A DNA stretch of 64,000 nt from Bacillota bacterium (lineage in GTDB: Bacteria > Bacillota > Clostridia > Lachnospirales > Cellulosilyticaceae): NCBI GenBank assembly GCA_023436395.1, contig JAEZJJ010000115.1, positions 1 through 64,000 on the forward strand, in the 5' to 3' direction. A program made the position numbers and the translations under genes. The notes beneath the pieces are model-generated. The model did not search any database. It was not told the DNA's origin and saw nothing but the letters and a program-made list of their open reading frames with translations. Positions 52,024 to 61,367 of the stretch are shown here, piece after piece (position 1 is the stretch's first letter; each line of letters starts with the position of its first letter).

Positions 52024-52326
52024 TTATAATGCAAATGCAACTTGCAAAATAACCCCCTTAATAAATATCTTCTCTATTGTCATACTTTTAGCTTCTAATC
52101 CTACGCCATCTATAATTAATAATCCACATCTTGTATTTAAGCGCACTTTTTGAGGTGTATATTCTACTAAACCAACAAAATTCTCAATAGAAATTTCTTT
52201 ATTACCATTCATTTTAATAATAGGTATATTACTAATGACTTCTGTAGGAATATCTAAATTTTTTACTACCTGTTCTCGTAAATTCATTTTCATTAATCTA
52301 TTTTTCTTATTTAATCTTGTCATCAT
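52024..52326 (-). CDS. yqfC: Sporulation protein YqfC
   Basis: A 100-residue protein of the YqfC/YabP family. It has a basic N-terminus and the beta-rich NKEISIENFVGLVEYTPQKVRLNT segment (quoted in pieces elsewhere), with a hydrophobic C-terminus. The ATGs at 52326 and 52323 are both near GGGGGG; an upstream ATG at 52368 lies before the site. A weak SigE-like -10 (CATATATAT) is visible upstream, consistent with the known SigE regulation of yqfCD in Bacillus, though too degenerate to rely on. It leads the operon. Confidence 0.85.
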   Translation of the reverse strand: MMTRLNKKNRLMKMNLREQVVKNLDIPTEVISNIPIIKMNGNKEISIENFVGLVEYTPQKVRLNTRCGLLIIDGVGLEAKSMTIEKIFIKGVILQVAFAL

Positions 52327-52380
52327 ATTGTCCCCCCATACAATATATATATGCACAAAATGGGACAAATAGAATAAATC

Positions 52381-52410
52381 AAAAAAAATAGAGCCCTAGG
52401 GCTCTATTTT
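52381..52410. terminator. Terminator after the sugar-binding lipoprotein gene
   Basis: AAAATAGAGCCC-TA-GGGCTCTATTTT, an almost perfect palindrome, is followed on the minus strand by a run of T. It closes the ABC-importer transcript and separates it from yqfC. Confidence 0.85.
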
Positions 52411-52423
52411 AAAATACTATAAG

Positions 52424-53968
52424 TTATTTAGCTGCATTAAATGCATCCATTTGTTTTTGCATTTCAGCTAGGATATCTTGCATACCAGCATCATTAAATG
52501 CTGCAACTGCTTTTGGTAATGTTTCTTCTGGATTTGAAGAACCTACTTGCATACCAGGTACATATTGAGTCCATACGTTTGTACATTGAGCAATTTGTGT
52601 TGTTACAGGTGTTGGATCAAATACGAATCCAAGAGATTGTGTTTTAACACCTGCTTTATTAAATGCAGCAAATTGATCCCATTTATCTGTAGGCTCTACC
52701 GCACTTAAGTAGTTAAGTAATTGGTTACCCATTGACCAACCTATTCCTGGGTTGTATCTACCTTGGTTTTCAGTACCTTGAATTTGGTTATCACTAATTT
52801 TTGTATAGTGAGTTCCTTCAATACCAAAGCATATTAAGTTATTAAGTACTGGATCTGTGTTGTATCTTTCTAAGAACATTAAAGCTCTTTCTGGGTTTTT
52901 AGATGTTGCAGAGATAGCTTGCATTGAACCTGTAGTTTCACGGTTAGAAATAACAGGTGTTGTTAAATCTATTTGTATATATGATTGACCCATATTAACG
53001 CCTTGTTCTTCAGCATTGCAAGGCTTCATAGAACGAACCGCACAGAAAATCTTACCAGCTTTTTGATCTGGTATATAGTCTGTTACAGAGGCAGCATCTT
53101 CACGAATGTATCCTTTTTGCATAAAACTATGCATTAATTTAAAGTTTTCAAGTGTTTCTGGTTTTTCTAATTGGTTGAAAACTTTGCTGTTATCATCATT
53201 GTATACAGCACCTGGTGTTGTATCATTATTAACGATATCAAAGTCTAGGAGTCTCATAGCAGATTCAGCTGGAGTACCTTCTAAAGCATACATATTTGGT
53301 TCTTTTTCTTTAATAATTTGGAAGAATGGTTCCATATCAGCAAGTGATTTTACACCTGAAAAATCCATGTTGTATTTTTCAGCAATATCTTTACGAATTA
53401 AGAGACCCCAAGTGTGCGCATGTTCTTTATTAGCTGGAATAGCATAATTGATACCGTTAATACGAGAACCACTTAAGAAATCTTCTCCTAACATTTCTTT
53501 TGTTTTTGGAGCATATTGATCCAACAAATCATTAAGTGGTAAAAATGCACCTTTAGCAGCTTGTGTATAATAATTATTTACCCAGTTTGCTGTAAAACAA
53601 ATATCAAATTCTTCACCAGCAGCAATGATTTGAGTCAATTTTTCATTATATACTCCTGGGTCAACAGCTACAAGTTTAACTGTACAATTAAGGTCTGTGT
53701 TTTCAGCAAGATACTTGTTAACTTCCTCTTGAATAAGTGCATCGTCTTCTTGTGGGGTACCTCTATAGTACCATTTAAGTTCAACTGGTGCCAATTCTTC
53801 TTTTGTATCAGCACTTGATTCTGTTGATTCGCTTGCTTGTGTTGTTTCTGATGGTGATGGTGATGCAGCACCACCTGATGATGCTGGTTTGTTACAACCT
53901 GTTAATGCCATACTTAGTACGCATGCACTTCCTACAAATACTGTAAGAGTTTTCTTTAATAATTTCAT
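52424..53968 (-). CDS. Carbohydrate ABC transporter substrate-binding lipoprotein (LplA/DUF3502 type)
   Basis: A 514-residue lipoprotein with a signal peptide and lipobox (MALTGC, Cys at about residue 25), then a Ser/Thr/Ala-rich linker. The binding-protein fold contains YNEKLTQIIAAGEEFDICFTANW. The C-terminal region (FVFDPTPVTTQIAQC onward) is DUF3502-like, as in LplA and related oligosaccharide-binding proteins. It is the last gene of a permease-permease-binding protein operon, which suits the LplB-LplC-LplA family. The sugar is not predictable by eye. Confidence 0.92.
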   Translation of the reverse strand: MKLLKKTLTVFVGSACVLSMALTGCNKPASSGGAASPSPSETTQASESTESSADTKEELAPVELKWYYRGTPQEDDALIQEEVNKYLAENTDLNCTVKLVAVDPGVYNEKLTQIIAAGEEFDICFTANWVNNYYTQAAKGAFLPLNDLLDQYAPKTKEMLGEDFLSGSRINGINYAIPANKEHAHTWGLLIRKDIAEKYNMDFSGVKSLADMEPFFQIIKEKEPNMYALEGTPAESAMRLLDFDIVNNDTTPGAVYNDDNSKVFNQLEKPETLENFKLMHSFMQKGYIREDAASVTDYIPDQKAGKIFCAVRSMKPCNAEEQGVNMGQSYIQIDLTTPVISNRETTGSMQAISATSKNPERALMFLERYNTDPVLNNLICFGIEGTHYTKISDNQIQGTENQGRYNPGIGWSMGNQLLNYLSAVEPTDKWDQFAAFNKAGVKTQSLGFVFDPTPVTTQIAQCTNVWTQYVPGMQVGSSNPEETLPKAVAAFNDAGMQDILAEMQKQMDAFNAAK

Positions 53969-54022
53969 TTAATCTCCTCCTAAACTAATTTTAAAAACAA
54001 AATAATATTTATATCAAACCTA

Positions 54023-54934
54023 CTATTCCTTAGTTGCTCCCAAAGTAATACCTTTTTCAAAGTAACGTTGAAAGAATGGATACGCAAGAACAATAGGTCC
54101 AATAGCAACTATAGCCATAGCCATACGAGCCCCCTCAGATGGCAAACTTTTTGCAAGTTCTGGATTACCGCCCATCCGAGCCAAGTCAGCAATTCTGGAT
54201 TCTAGCTGATAAATTAAGTATTGTAAGTTGTATAACTTTTGATTTTCAATATATAGTAATGGACCATACCAGTCATTCCAATAAACTAACATGACCATCA
54301 TTAACATAGTTGCAATAACTGGTTTAGATAGCGGCATAACAATCTTAAAGTATGTTTTAAACTCACTAGCCCCATCCATTTGAGCGGCTTCAATCAACGA
54401 TTTCGAAATACTTGTGCGATAATATGTACGAATAATCATAACGTTAAAGGCACTAAATAGATTTGTTAATACTAAAGCCCAAATTGAATCTTTAAGGTGT
54501 AAAACATTTACAAAAACCATGTAAGTAGGAACAAGTCCACCAGAAAATAACATGGTAATAACTGCTATTAAATTAAAAACTCGATTGTATTTAAAATCAT
54601 CTCTTGCAAGGGGATAGGCATAAAGTGCCATAATACCTACACCTATAAGTCCTCCAAATATAGTACAAAAAAAAGTAACACCATAAGCTCTTAAGAGGAC
54701 AACCCCATTAGTTAAAACATATTCCAATGCTTTTAAGCTATATTTGCTTGGTAAAAGTTTATAACCTTCTAACGCAATAGTTGTTTCATCTGTGATGGTA
54801 ACCATTAAAACAAGCAAAAGTGGATAAATACATATAATCGATATGATAATAAATAGGATATGCCAAATCACATTACTCGTTCTTGAAATCTGAATACCTG
54901 ATTCTTCATTAACATGTAAATTATTCTTCTTCAT
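54023..54934 (-). CDS. Carbohydrate ABC transporter permease (LplC/MalG type)
   Basis: A 303-residue permease with six membrane helices and the EAA loop (EAAQMDGASEFKTYFKIVMPLSKP, residues quoted in part) that contacts the ATPase. I chose the ATG at 54934, preceded by AGGAGGGAA; the ORF upstream of it overlaps the other permease and is not conserved. The gene follows its partner permease by 10 bases. No ABC ATPase is encoded in the cluster, so a shared MsmX-like ATPase is expected elsewhere. Confidence 0.93.
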   Translation of the reverse strand: MKKNNLHVNEESGIQISRTSNVIWHILFIIISIICIYPLLLVLMVTITDETTIALEGYKLLPSKYSLKALEYVLTNGVVLLRAYGVTFFCTIFGGLIGVGIMALYAYPLARDDFKYNRVFNLIAVITMLFSGGLVPTYMVFVNVLHLKDSIWALVLTNLFSAFNVMIIRTYYRTSISKSLIEAAQMDGASEFKTYFKIVMPLSKPVIATMLMMVMLVYWNDWYGPLLYIENQKLYNLQYLIYQLESRIADLARMGGNPELAKSLPSEGARMAMAIVAIGPIVLAYPFFQRYFEKGITLGATKE

Positions 54935-54944
54935 CTTTTCCCTC

Positions 54945-55886
54945 CTATATAATGCCGGCATTCTTATCATATTTTCTAGCAAGTGCATTAAATGAAAGAA
55001 CAATGACGAGTCCAAGTACAGCTTGGTAGAAACCTGCTGCAGATGCAAGCCCTATATCACCAGTATTCCTAAACGCACGGAAAACATAAGTATCAATAGT
55101 ATTTGTTACATCTTGTAATGCACCTGTATTCCTTGGTACAGAATAGAAAAGCCCCATATCTGTATAGAACATTCTTCCTAAACGGATAAGAACTAAGGTA
55201 ATCATAAGAGGAATCAAGCTCGGAATCGTAATACACCAAATTTGTTGTAAGCGAGAAGCGCCATCAACTGCTGCTGCTTCATATAATTCCTTGTTTATAC
55301 CAACAATTGTTGCTAAATACATGATGCTATCGTAACCAGTCCATTTCCACGTATTAACAATAACTAAAACATATGGCCAATATTGTGGGGACTCATACCA
55401 ATTCACTCGATCTAACCCCATAGATGTAAGTAATTGATTAACAACACCTAATTTACTACTAAGTAAACCAAATACTAAATACTGAATAATTACCCATGAC
55501 AAGAAATAAGGTAAGAAAAAAATACTTTGGTAAACCTTAGCAGCTCTTTTCTGCCTTAACTCATTTAATCCAAGTGCAATTATGATAGGTAATGTTACAC
55601 CAATAATGATGAATATAACGTTATAACCTATCGTGTTTCTTGTCACTTGCCAAGCCTTACTTGTGCCAAATAAGTACTCGAAGTTTTTAAAACCGTTCCA
55701 ACCTGATCCGAAGAGCTTAGTGTAAGTATCCATCTTTCTAAAAGCGAATACCAAACCAAACATTGGAAGATAATTGTTAAATAGCATAACAATCAAGCCG
55801 GGCAATAACATAATGAATAGGGCAATATTCTTTTTAAACTCTTCCAAAACAGTTGAATTTTGTTTTGTTTTTGCTTTATTACTCAT
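54945..55886 (-). CDS. Carbohydrate ABC transporter permease (LplB/MalF type)
   Basis: A 313-residue permease with six membrane helices and an EAA loop (YEAAAVDGASRLQQIWCITIPSL, in part). It pairs with the downstream LplC-type permease. The ATG at 55886 is preceded by AAGGAGAG; the longer frame from 56030 lies in an AT-rich leader. It is the first gene of the importer operon, separated from the response-regulator gene by a terminator and about 170 bp. Confidence 0.93.
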   Translation of the reverse strand: MSNKAKTKQNSTVLEEFKKNIALFIMLLPGLIVMLFNNYLPMFGLVFAFRKMDTYTKLFGSGWNGFKNFEYLFGTSKAWQVTRNTIGYNVIFIIIGVTLPIIIALGLNELRQKRAAKVYQSIFFLPYFLSWVIIQYLVFGLLSSKLGVVNQLLTSMGLDRVNWYESPQYWPYVLVIVNTWKWTGYDSIMYLATIVGINKELYEAAAVDGASRLQQIWCITIPSLIPLMITLVLIRLGRMFYTDMGLFYSVPRNTGALQDVTNTIDTYVFRAFRNTGDIGLASAAGFYQAVLGLVIVLSFNALARKYDKNAGII

Positions 55887-56196
55887 TTGCTTCACTCTCC
55901 TTACACTTATACTATTACTTTTCACCATTTTTATTAATAGAATATGTTGTCTTTTTGTTAAATTTTGATTAATATTTATTTGCAAAATAATACAACAATT
56001 ATATGCAATTTTATTAACATTAAAAGGCAAACATTAATCCCCATTTAAACCGTTAAGAATGAAATTAGCAGTATCTATACATCACATATTAATGAACCTC
56101 TTATGATTTAATATTGGTTTTACTGGTTATATCAAATCATAGGATGCAATCCAAATGGACAATTTAAAGTAATAAGCTCTGAACGGGTAAAAATTA
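55887..56196. promoter_or_regulatory. Intergenic regulatory region before the importer operon
   Basis: No gene is seen here. A TATAAT box (55998-56003, minus strand) could be the -10 for the importer; its -35 is poor, as expected for an activator-dependent promoter. Upstream lies an inverted repeat, TATGATTT (56102-56109) and AAATCATA (56134-56141), a possible operator for the AraC-type regulator encoded next door. Both are proposals from sequence form only. Confidence 0.4.
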
Positions 56197-56219
56197 AACC
56201 ACCACTAGAAGTGGTGGTT
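56191..56219 (-). terminator. Terminator after the response regulator gene
   Basis: AACCACCACT-TCT-AGTGGTGGTT forms a 10-bp perfect stem on the minus strand, followed by TAATTTTTA. It separates the sensor unit from the importer operon. Confidence 0.8.
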
Positions 56220-56252
56220 GATAACTTAAGAAGAATTTTTTTAAAAAAGTTA

Positions 56253-57863
56253 TTATAATTGACTATCTTTATATTCAGTAGGTGTCATATTCACATATTT
56301 CTTGAAAATTTTAGAAAAGTAATGAGGGTCTTGAATCCCTACTAATTCTGCTACTTCATAAGTCTTATATTTGTTGTCCTTTAATAGTTCTTTTGCCTTC
56401 TCAATCCTTACTTCATTTAGATATTCAACAAAATTCTTTCCTAATTCTTTTTTGAACATTCGGCTTAAATAATATGTACTTACATAAGTATGATCCGCAA
56501 GTTCATTAAGCGTAATTGACATGGTATAATTTTCACAAATATAATCCATTGCTTTTTGTAAAATCTGATTAATATTCTTTTTATTGTAACGATTAATACG
56601 ATGCACCACACTCATTGCTACTTCCTCTAAAAGATTATGTATTTCTTTCACTTGTGTTGCATTATCAATAAACTTATATAAACTAGAAATATCATGGCTT
56701 ATTTCACGTTCATAGGTTTCCAAATTTTTCAAAGAAATACGAATCATATTAATTTCATAGATTAGATTCCAATAAAATGTTTTAATATGTTCAGGATCTA
56801 AATTGGTCTGAATAACCTTATCCTTTATCTGAGTGAGTATGCGTCCCACATCCTCTTCATTACCTGTTTTAATTGTATTGCATAGTAGTTTATCAATGCC
56901 ATCAAATACCACATTATCTTGCCCTTTATAGAAACCTGAAAGGTCACGATACAAAATAATCGAACTATTTCCCATATAGAATCTATAGGCTAAAGCGTTC
57001 TTACATTCCATCATCTTTTCATGAAGTTCTTCAATACATTGTCCTTTTCTACTAATTGCAATACTTACTGTAAAATCAAAACAACTTTCTATAAGCTGCT
57101 GAATACTATGTACTTTCTTATATATATCTTCTTCTAAAAGTTCAGCCAGCTCTTGCCCCCCTATAACAAAGGCAATTTGCCTATTACTTAGTACAATTTT
57201 TTCCACTTTAAAATCTTCTGTAAACATCTCTTCCACAGTATTAATTATACCAAATTGATAAAGTTGCCTTTGATAAGGTTCTCTTTTTTTAGAATCACCA
57301 TCAATTTCAATAATAATCATTACAAATTCACTAATATCTATACCATATAATTCGAATCCCTCTTTAATTTCTTCTTCATTAATATTAATTTGAAAGATTA
57401 CATCGTAAAGAAGTTTCTCTTTCAAAATAGGAATACTTTCCTCAAAACATTTACGAAGTTTTTTTATCTCTAATTGATCTTCTCTTTGATATTTGAGTTC
57501 AATAACTGCTCTTTTAACCACCTCACAAATATCTTCAATACTAGACGGTTTTAGAATATAATCAAATGCTCCTATTTTTATAGCTTCTTGCATATATGTA
57601 AACTCTCTATACCCAGATAAGATAATGAATTTACTATTAGGGATAATCTGCTTAGCTGTCTTAATCATTTCTAGACCATTAATTTCAGGCATATTAATAT
57701 CTGCAAAAACTAAATCGGGTCGATTTTCCTCTATTTTATCCAACCCTTCTACCCCATCACTAGCCTCTCCACATATTTCACACTGAAATTTTTTCCAATT
57801 AATGATATTAATTAATCCTTTTCGAATATTAGGTTCATCATCAATAATAAGTACCTTAAACAT
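56253..57863 (-). CDS. Response regulator with AraC-type DNA-binding domain (YesN-like)
   Basis: A 536-residue regulator. The receiver domain covers residues 1 to about 120, with acidic pocket DDE and phosphoacceptor D55 in VFADINMPE. A central helical region (~130-425) is typical of the YesN family. Two helix-turn-helix motifs of the AraC type lie at the C-terminus (LNELADHTYVSTYYLSRMFKK and YEVAELVGIQDPHYFSKIF, quoted in part). It is encoded 13 bases after its kinase and very likely activates the adjacent importer operon. AGGGAGGG precedes the ATG. Confidence 0.94.
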   Translation of the reverse strand: MFKVLIIDDEPNIRKGLINIINWKKFQCEICGEASDGVEGLDKIEENRPDLVFADINMPEINGLEMIKTAKQIIPNSKFIILSGYREFTYMQEAIKIGAFDYILKPSSIEDICEVVKRAVIELKYQREDQLEIKKLRKCFEESIPILKEKLLYDVIFQININEEEIKEGFELYGIDISEFVMIIIEIDGDSKKREPYQRQLYQFGIINTVEEMFTEDFKVEKIVLSNRQIAFVIGGQELAELLEEDIYKKVHSIQQLIESCFDFTVSIAISRKGQCIEELHEKMMECKNALAYRFYMGNSSIILYRDLSGFYKGQDNVVFDGIDKLLCNTIKTGNEEDVGRILTQIKDKVIQTNLDPEHIKTFYWNLIYEINMIRISLKNLETYEREISHDISSLYKFIDNATQVKEIHNLLEEVAMSVVHRINRYNKKNINQILQKAMDYICENYTMSITLNELADHTYVSTYYLSRMFKKELGKNFVEYLNEVRIEKAKELLKDNKYKTYEVAELVGIQDPHYFSKIFKKYVNMTPTEYKDSQL

Positions 57864-57876
57864 TATGTTCCCTCCC

Positions 57877-59649
57877 TTAGTCTCTAATCGGTATAAAGAG
57901 TTTCATTTTAGTATAAACCTCGTATGTACTCTCCACCTGCAAACCATATTCCATACCAAAGAATAACTTCACTCTGCCATTTACATTAGCAAGGCCTATG
58001 CTTTTGCAGTTGTCTCCTAGTATATAATCATCACAATCTTCTTTGAATTTTTGATTTAAATTATTCACTTCTTCTGGGAGCATTCCTTTACCATTATCCA
58101 TAATTTCTATATAAACATCTTGCTGTTTTTTGCAAATAGTCAATTTAATTGTGCCCCCCTTTCTTGTCTTATCTATACCATGGTATATTGCATTTTCTAC
58201 TAATGGCTGTAGTATTAACTTAGGTACTTCTTGCTCTAGCAAGCTAGTATCAATATTGCTTTCATAATTCAATCGTTCACCATAACGATTTTTCATAATA
58301 AGCAAATAACTATCTATATATTTCAACTCCTTACTAAGAGGCACCATGGGACTCCCTTTTCCAATACTTGCCTCAATAAGTGCACCCAATGAAGTCACCA
58401 TATCATGAATTTCAGGCACATGATTTAATTGTGCCATCCAATTAATAGATTCCAAGGTATTAAATAAAAAGTGGGGATTAATCTGTGCTTGAAGGGCTTT
58501 TAGCTCAGCCTCTCGTCTTGTTAGTTTTTCTTTATATACACGATTAAGTAAGTTATCAATTTCTTTAGACATTTCATTAAAACACTGGCTTAAATAACCT
58601 AACTCATCTTCCCTGTCAACAATAACTTCATGGTAAATATTGTCCTCTCCTACTTTTTTAATACTATGGACTAAGCTATTAATAGGTTTAATAATATCCA
58701 AAGCCATTAATATACTAAAGATTGAAAGCAGTAAAATGGCACATGCCATTACAATAATAAATAATAGCCTAAAACGCCCCATTTCCTCATTGACAAGCTG
58801 GTGCAAAGAACCCTCAGCAATAATTTTCCACTCAGTTCCTTCAATGTTCATAAATGCTAATAAACGCTGCTCTTTCTTATCAATTTTATATCCCCAATTT
58901 GTCAACTGCTCAGAAACCCACTGATTTTCTTTCTCATTATACCAATCTTCTTCTGTTCCAATAATCCATTTATTATCTTTAGTTAAAATGTTAATACTTT
59001 GCATAAATTCCGTAGAAAGATCATTATAGACATCCTTTAACTTTTGCGGGTTAATCTCTAATATAATAAGCCCATGCTCACTAAAATCATTATTATCATA
59101 TATCATGCGGATAAGATATAAATGCTTTACCTTATTTTCTTCTCCTACCTCAGTATACCAATTAGGTTTATGCTTTGCTAATCTTGCATTTTCAAGCATT
59201 GCATCAAAAGATACTACACTCTCATCACTTGCACTTCCTGCATTCAAATCATAACTATATTGATAGCCATTGAGAGAAGCTAGCGTGATGGATTGAACTT
59301 CTTTATTACTCAGGCAAATTCGCCTGAGTAGATTATAGCAATAATCTCTCAGTTCTACCTCTGCAACCTCTGATTTAGCTTCCTCTAAAACGGCATACAT
59401 CTTGGCATCATATAAAATATCATCTGTAATACTTGATAAATTTACAGAAAAATCATTCATACGTAACTCTATCATTTTAAGTAAATCCATAGAATAACTT
59501 ATTGATTTATTTTGGATAATGCTCTCCGTATTTTTGTAAAACATAACTCCCATAAATGTCATAGGAATAATAATTTGTATAGAAAATACAAGAAGTAATT
59601 TTTGTTTAATCGACATGCTCTTGTAAAATCTCTTGATATAATTAAACAT
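57877..59649 (-). CDS. Sensor histidine kinase (YesM-like, His_kinase/HATPase_c)
   Basis: A 590-residue membrane kinase. A first membrane helix (~15-37) and a second (~294-318) flank a large extracytoplasmic sensor domain of the dCache type (~38-293). A HAMP domain (~319-370) follows, then the His_kinase motif with H393 in INPHFLFN. The HATPase N box is LVENAIYHGI and the G1 box DNGKGM. It is preceded immediately by a solute-binding protein gene and followed by its AraC-type regulator, the standard carbohydrate-sensing arrangement. AAGGGGGAG, inside the end of the previous gene, serves as its ribosome binding site. Confidence 0.94.
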   Translation of the reverse strand: MFNYIKRFYKSMSIKQKLLLVFSIQIIIPMTFMGVMFYKNTESIIQNKSISYSMDLLKMIELRMNDFSVNLSSITDDILYDAKMYAVLEEAKSEVAEVELRDYCYNLLRRICLSNKEVQSITLASLNGYQYSYDLNAGSASDESVVSFDAMLENARLAKHKPNWYTEVGEENKVKHLYLIRMIYDNNDFSEHGLIILEINPQKLKDVYNDLSTEFMQSINILTKDNKWIIGTEEDWYNEKENQWVSEQLTNWGYKIDKKEQRLLAFMNIEGTEWKIIAEGSLHQLVNEEMGRFRLLFIIVMACAILLLSIFSILMALDIIKPINSLVHSIKKVGEDNIYHEVIVDREDELGYLSQCFNEMSKEIDNLLNRVYKEKLTRREAELKALQAQINPHFLFNTLESINWMAQLNHVPEIHDMVTSLGALIEASIGKGSPMVPLSKELKYIDSYLLIMKNRYGERLNYESNIDTSLLEQEVPKLILQPLVENAIYHGIDKTRKGGTIKLTICKKQQDVYIEIMDNGKGMLPEEVNNLNQKFKEDCDDYILGDNCKSIGLANVNGRVKLFFGMEYGLQVESTYEVYTKMKLFIPIRD

Positions 59650-59650
59650 A

Positions 59651-60976
59651 CTACTCCCCCTTGGTGAACTTCATTGCCATATAAACTTCATCAAATACAG
59701 CTTCTGGCGTCGTTATTCCTTTTAATACACTAGGAAACTTTTCTATAATAATATTCTCCCATACACCTCTATTGATAAAGCTATCTACTGGTCCAACTAA
59801 TTCTTTAGCATTATTAATAAGTTCTTCTCCTTTTTTCCCTAATATGGTAGTAGGTATTACATATTCACCTAGATCAATATTACTAATGAACCCTGAATCT
59901 TCGGCCAACAAGGCTACATTTTTAGGCGACGTAATCTCTTTTAGAATTAGACTACAGTTCTTTCGCGTTTCAGGATCTTCCCAAGCCTTTTGACTAATAT
60001 GAAAAATTCCATTACCGCACCCATAAGTAATAGCTGTTGATTCTGCCTTTCCACCAGGCATATCTGGAAACGGAATAATTTCTATTGTTTGATCCTGACT
60101 AGATAATGCATTATCTCCAATTATCCAAGAACCTTGAACAATCATGGCTGCTTTTTTTTGAAAAAATAATTCATTCCTTTTCTTATCATCTATACTCCAA
60201 AGATGATCTGGAAAAGCACCTGCTTCATAAAGTTCTTTCATATAATACATTGCTTTTATAAAACAAGGCTTAATATATCCTGTATCATCAATGGGATTTT
60301 CTACATCTTCTTTTCCACCTAATTTCATAACCATATTTTGGTATATATAGCTTCCTTCAGGCGTTTCACTATAGGCAATAGGAATAATTCCTTCTTTTTT
60401 AAAAACTGTTACAGCCTCCAAGAGTTCTTGGTAAGTAGTAGGAACCTTTACATTATATTTATCAAATAAATCCTTATTAATAAAAAGTCCTTCATAAATA
60501 ATTTCAATAGGCAACCCATAAATGCGATTATCAACTGTGACATAATCCCAAGTTGACTCTTTAAATTGCTTGTACCACACTTCATCAGATTTAACTAATT
60601 CTGTTAAATCTGCAACTTTTCCTTGCTCAATAAGTAAGGTGAAGTCTGATCCAGGCCATAATCCAAATAAATCTGGATCGTTCCCATTGGCAAAGTCCGT
60701 TTTTAAAATAAATAAAAAATCTTTCCCTGCCATTGAAGAATCTTCAATTTTTATATATGGATATTTCTCGTAAAGTTCCTTTAAAACAGATTTAAGACGT
60801 TGTGCCTTACTATCATAAGCTCCCCAGCTGCTTAAAAAACTAATCTTTTCTTTTTGGTTGAATGCTTCTATAGGTGTCACGGTTATATGTTGCTGAATAT
60901 TTAATAAATATACCGCCAAGAGAAAAATCATACATAACATAATACTTGTTAAAGCTATAATATTTTTTTTTTGCAT
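59651..60976 (-). CDS. Membrane-anchored extracellular solute-binding protein (family 1)
   Basis: A 441-residue sugar-binding-fold protein, with DPDLFGLWPGSDFT, GLPIEIIYEGLFINKDLFDKY and KAAMIVQGSWI as family 1 features. The N-terminus has a hydrophobic helix (~7-28) without a lipobox cysteine, so it is probably membrane-anchored or has an atypical signal peptide. It is the first gene of the kinase-regulator unit rather than of the permease operon, which suggests a role in presenting ligand to the kinase. The ATG at 60976 follows AGGTG; an upstream TTG (60991) is weaker. Confidence 0.88.
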   Translation of the reverse strand: MQKKNIIALTSIMLCMIFLLAVYLLNIQQHITVTPIEAFNQKEKISFLSSWGAYDSKAQRLKSVLKELYEKYPYIKIEDSSMAGKDFLFILKTDFANGNDPDLFGLWPGSDFTLLIEQGKVADLTELVKSDEVWYKQFKESTWDYVTVDNRIYGLPIEIIYEGLFINKDLFDKYNVKVPTTYQELLEAVTVFKKEGIIPIAYSETPEGSYIYQNMVMKLGGKEDVENPIDDTGYIKPCFIKAMYYMKELYEAGAFPDHLWSIDDKKRNELFFQKKAAMIVQGSWIIGDNALSSQDQTIEIIPFPDMPGGKAESTAITYGCGNGIFHISQKAWEDPETRKNCSLILKEITSPKNVALLAEDSGFISNIDLGEYVIPTTILGKKGEELINNAKELVGPVDSFINRGVWENIIIEKFPSVLKGITTPEAVFDEVYMAMKFTKGE

Positions 60977-61331
60977 ATTACACCTATCCAATCTTAGTCG
61001 ATCAGCCTTCCTGATTATAACAAAAATTTAATCTATTCTTTAATTTCTAATAATATATTAACATATTTTTATATTTTTTAATATAATTCTGAATAAATAA
61101 TGGACTCTTTTGCTATTTTTTTATTATAGTACAAAATATTTACACATCAATACTATATTTCTCTAGGTTATTTTCTTATAGTTCTTCTCTTTATCCATTT
61201 TTCTCTTGTTCATTATCATCTTAGCTATTACACCATTTCCTTTAAACAAATATCCCTCAAATGAATCATCATAAACTTTACATCTGCCAAAAGAAATTAT
61301 TTTTTAGCACTTACACTTTATTAGCTAGTAC
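60977..61331. other. Non-coding interval between clpB and the sensor unit
   Basis: About 350 AT-rich bases with no convincing gene. A TATAAT box (61015-61020, minus strand) with a weak -35 could start transcription of the binding protein/kinase/regulator unit. A 46-codon open stretch on the minus strand around 61150-61290 lacks a start and a ribosome binding site. Confidence 0.45.
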
Positions 61332-61364
61332 AAAAGGCATGTCTTTTATACAGACATGCCTTTT
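61332..61364 (-). terminator. Terminator after clpB
   Basis: On the minus strand AAAAGGCATGTCT and AGACATGCCTTTT form a perfect 13-bp stem with a 7-base loop. The T-run is only the four Ts of the stem, but its position just after the stop codon is typical. Confidence 0.75.
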
Positions 61365-61367
61365 AAA

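Noticed and set aside
61150..61290. 46-codon open stretch on the minus strand between clpB and the sensor unit
   Set aside because: No start codon near its beginning and no ribosome binding site; AT-rich composition makes such stretches likely by chance.
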